Below are positions 63,167 through 64,000 of a DNA stretch of 64,000 nucleotides, piece after piece. Every line of letters starts with the position of its first letter. Position 1 is the stretch's first letter. A program made the position numbers and the translations under genes. The stretch is taken from assembly GCA_015075745.1 (NCBI GenBank), contig JABTTW010000001.1:2108001-2172000 (forward strand). The letters are read 5' to 3'. The stretch is from Planctomycetia bacterium. Lineage in GTDB: Bacteria; Planctomycetota; Phycisphaerae; UBA1845; UTPLA1. The notes beneath the pieces were generated by a model that had not been told where the DNA came from, made no database searches, and saw nothing but the letters and a program-made list of their open reading frames with translations.

Positions 63167-63772
63167 TCAGGCCATTCCAAGTAGGCTCAGCAACTCTCCC
63201 AGCTTTCGAATCACATGATTCGCCTCGCCGGACCACTCGGGCAGGGGGCCCGTCTCGCTCCACATGAGGACCGTCGTCGCGCCGGCGGCGTTTCCGCAGA
63301 GGATGTCGTAGTGAAAGTCGCCGATGACCCAGGCATCGGAGGGCTTGCCGCCGAGGGTGCCGCAGATTTCGTGGACCGGCTGCGGCGATGGTTTGCAGAC
63401 GCCGTCCTCGCGCGTGCGGATCAGGTCGAAGGCAATCCCATGCCGATCCTGAAACGCCCTTACAGATACGCGAGAATTCCGCGTCATGAGCGCAACAGGA
63501 AATCCGAATCTTCTGATGGCGGCGACCACATCCTTTGCGCCGGGCTGCAGGATGCTCGACGCGGCGGCATCGGCCTCGTGGCGATGAACAATTTCCTCGG
63601 CCCGTGCCCTTTGCGCCGGGGACATGGTCTCCAACTCTTCGAGCAGCGATCCCTTGGTGATGCCGATTTCGGCGCGCATGCGGTCGAAGTCGAGGGCGGG
63701 GACGGTGAGGGTGCCGTCCATGTCGAAGATGATGACGCGGGATCGGGAATGCATGGGCAAATGATAGCCCAT
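63167..63772 (-). CDS. HAD-superfamily phosphatase (phosphoglycolate phosphatase-like)
   Basis: 201 residues. The start at 63772 was chosen because GGAGG lies 8 bases upstream; ATG 63754 is the alternative. Nucleophile motif VIIFDMDGTLTVPALDF, a small helical cap (residues ~25-90: MSPAQRARAEEIVHRHEADA), motif II in VALMTRNSR, the motif III lysine in EDGVCKPSPQPVHEIC and the acidic motif IV WVIGDFHYDILCG. Length and cap type fit subfamily IA (Gph-like) enzymes. The substrate cannot be named from sequence. Confidence 0.88.
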   Translation of the reverse strand: MGYHLPMHSRSRVIIFDMDGTLTVPALDFDRMRAEIGITKGSLLEELETMSPAQRARAEEIVHRHEADAAASSILQPGAKDVVAAIRRFGFPVALMTRNSRVSVRAFQDRHGIAFDLIRTREDGVCKPSPQPVHEICGTLGGKPSDAWVIGDFHYDILCGNAAGATTVLMWSETGPLPEWSGEANHVIRKLGELLSLLGMA

Positions 63773-63908
63773 GCATCGATCCTCCGCGAACCGAGATGAT
63801 CGCCCGCGCGGGCGGTCGGAAAGCGAGTGACCGAGTCGACGCCACTATGAAATGTCCTTTTGCGGCAAACCCCGGCGCGCAGCGAGAGTGAATGATCGCG
63901 TGCGAGGC

Positions 63909-63936
63909 TTGACATGGCGGGCGTGGGTATTATGTT
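63909..63936 (+). promoter_or_regulatory. sigma70-type promoter for the gene at the window end
   Basis: TTGACA (63909-63914, perfect), a 16-base spacer and TATGTT (63931-63936). The predicted start near 63943 is followed by the ribosome site GGAAAGGAGG and ATG 63973. Confidence 0.6.
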
Positions 63937-63972
63937 GCCACTGTCGCAGAGGCTGGAAAGGAGGCAAGCCGC

Positions 63973-64000
63973 ATGTTTCCCGCCCTTGTTAGCTACCTCA
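63973..64000 (+). CDS. 5' end of a gene truncated by the window edge
   Basis: ATG at 63973 stands 8 bases after a near-perfect ribosome site (AAAGGAGG, 63957-63964), downstream of a consensus promoter. Only MFPALVSYL can be read. The hydrophobic start hints at a membrane protein, but no function can be proposed. Confidence 0.65.

Overview
This GC-rich 64 kb window reads as a chromosome segment of a planctomycete (Planctomycetota, probably Phycisphaerae-like). The grounds are the combination of lipid A/LPS genes (lpxD, kdsC and an LptC/OstA-like protein), PEP-CTERM exported proteins, a secreted dockerin protein with a run of D-x-N-x-N-G-x-P-D-E-C calcium-binding repeats, tandem DUF1570 (HExxH) proteins, a UVR-motif protein, RNase Y and an unusually long RNase P RNA. 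The taxonomic call is an inference from gene content. No prophage, insertion sequence, CRISPR array, tRNA or rRNA was recognised.

Layout. 0-5 kb: end of a Ycf46-like AAA+ ATPase, then (minus strand) kdsC followed by a giant LptC/OstA-like protein. 5-8 kb: a Cys/Met PLP enzyme, a pabA/trpG glutaminase and a CvpA-like membrane protein. 8-15 kb: sensor kinase, XerD-type recombinase, lpxD, OmpR-type regulator, a MacB-type permease without an ATPase gene, and lexA with a recognisable promoter. 15.1-17.1 kb: gene-free DNA with three copies of a dispersed repeat (a fourth lies at 62.9 kb). 17.1-21.4 kb: exported proteins, namely two PEP-CTERM gene copies joined in one reading frame and a frameshifted dockerin protein. 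21.5-36 kb: ClC channel with CBS/TrkA-C domains, then surface-polysaccharide functions (CapD/FlaA1-like epimerase, SGNH hydrolase, a methyltransferase-glycosyltransferase-glycosyltransferase fusion, a GT-C membrane protein), a sensor kinase and a UVR-motif protein.

36-46 kb is metabolic: a two-part FAD/iron-sulfur oxidoreductase, etfB, a B12-binding/MeaB GTPase fusion, a GH133 glycogen debranching enzyme and a DsbD-type reductase. 46-51 kb: a 930-base structured intergenic region, RNase Y and two DUF1570 paralogues. 51-60 kb: a lipoprotein, a secreted protein with an unusual Cys-containing C-terminal tail, a small membrane protein, clpX, a VKOR-DsbA-DsbA fusion, rnpB and an NHL-repeat exported protein whose tail resembles that of the 52 kb protein. 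60-64 kb: a large TPR-like protein apparently translated from a leaderless mRNA, a DUF192 lipoprotein, a LolA-like protein, a HAD phosphatase, and the promoter and first nine codons of one more gene.

Themes: envelope biogenesis (LPS, exported proteins, disulfide chemistry, surface glycans), signalling by unpaired two-component parts, and RNA/protein turnover. The signals most worth pursuing are the four-copy repeat with two GTGACA hexamers exactly 10 bp apart, the fused PEP-CTERM duplication, the shared Cys-Gly C-terminal tails and the B12/MeaB protein lacking a mutase domain.
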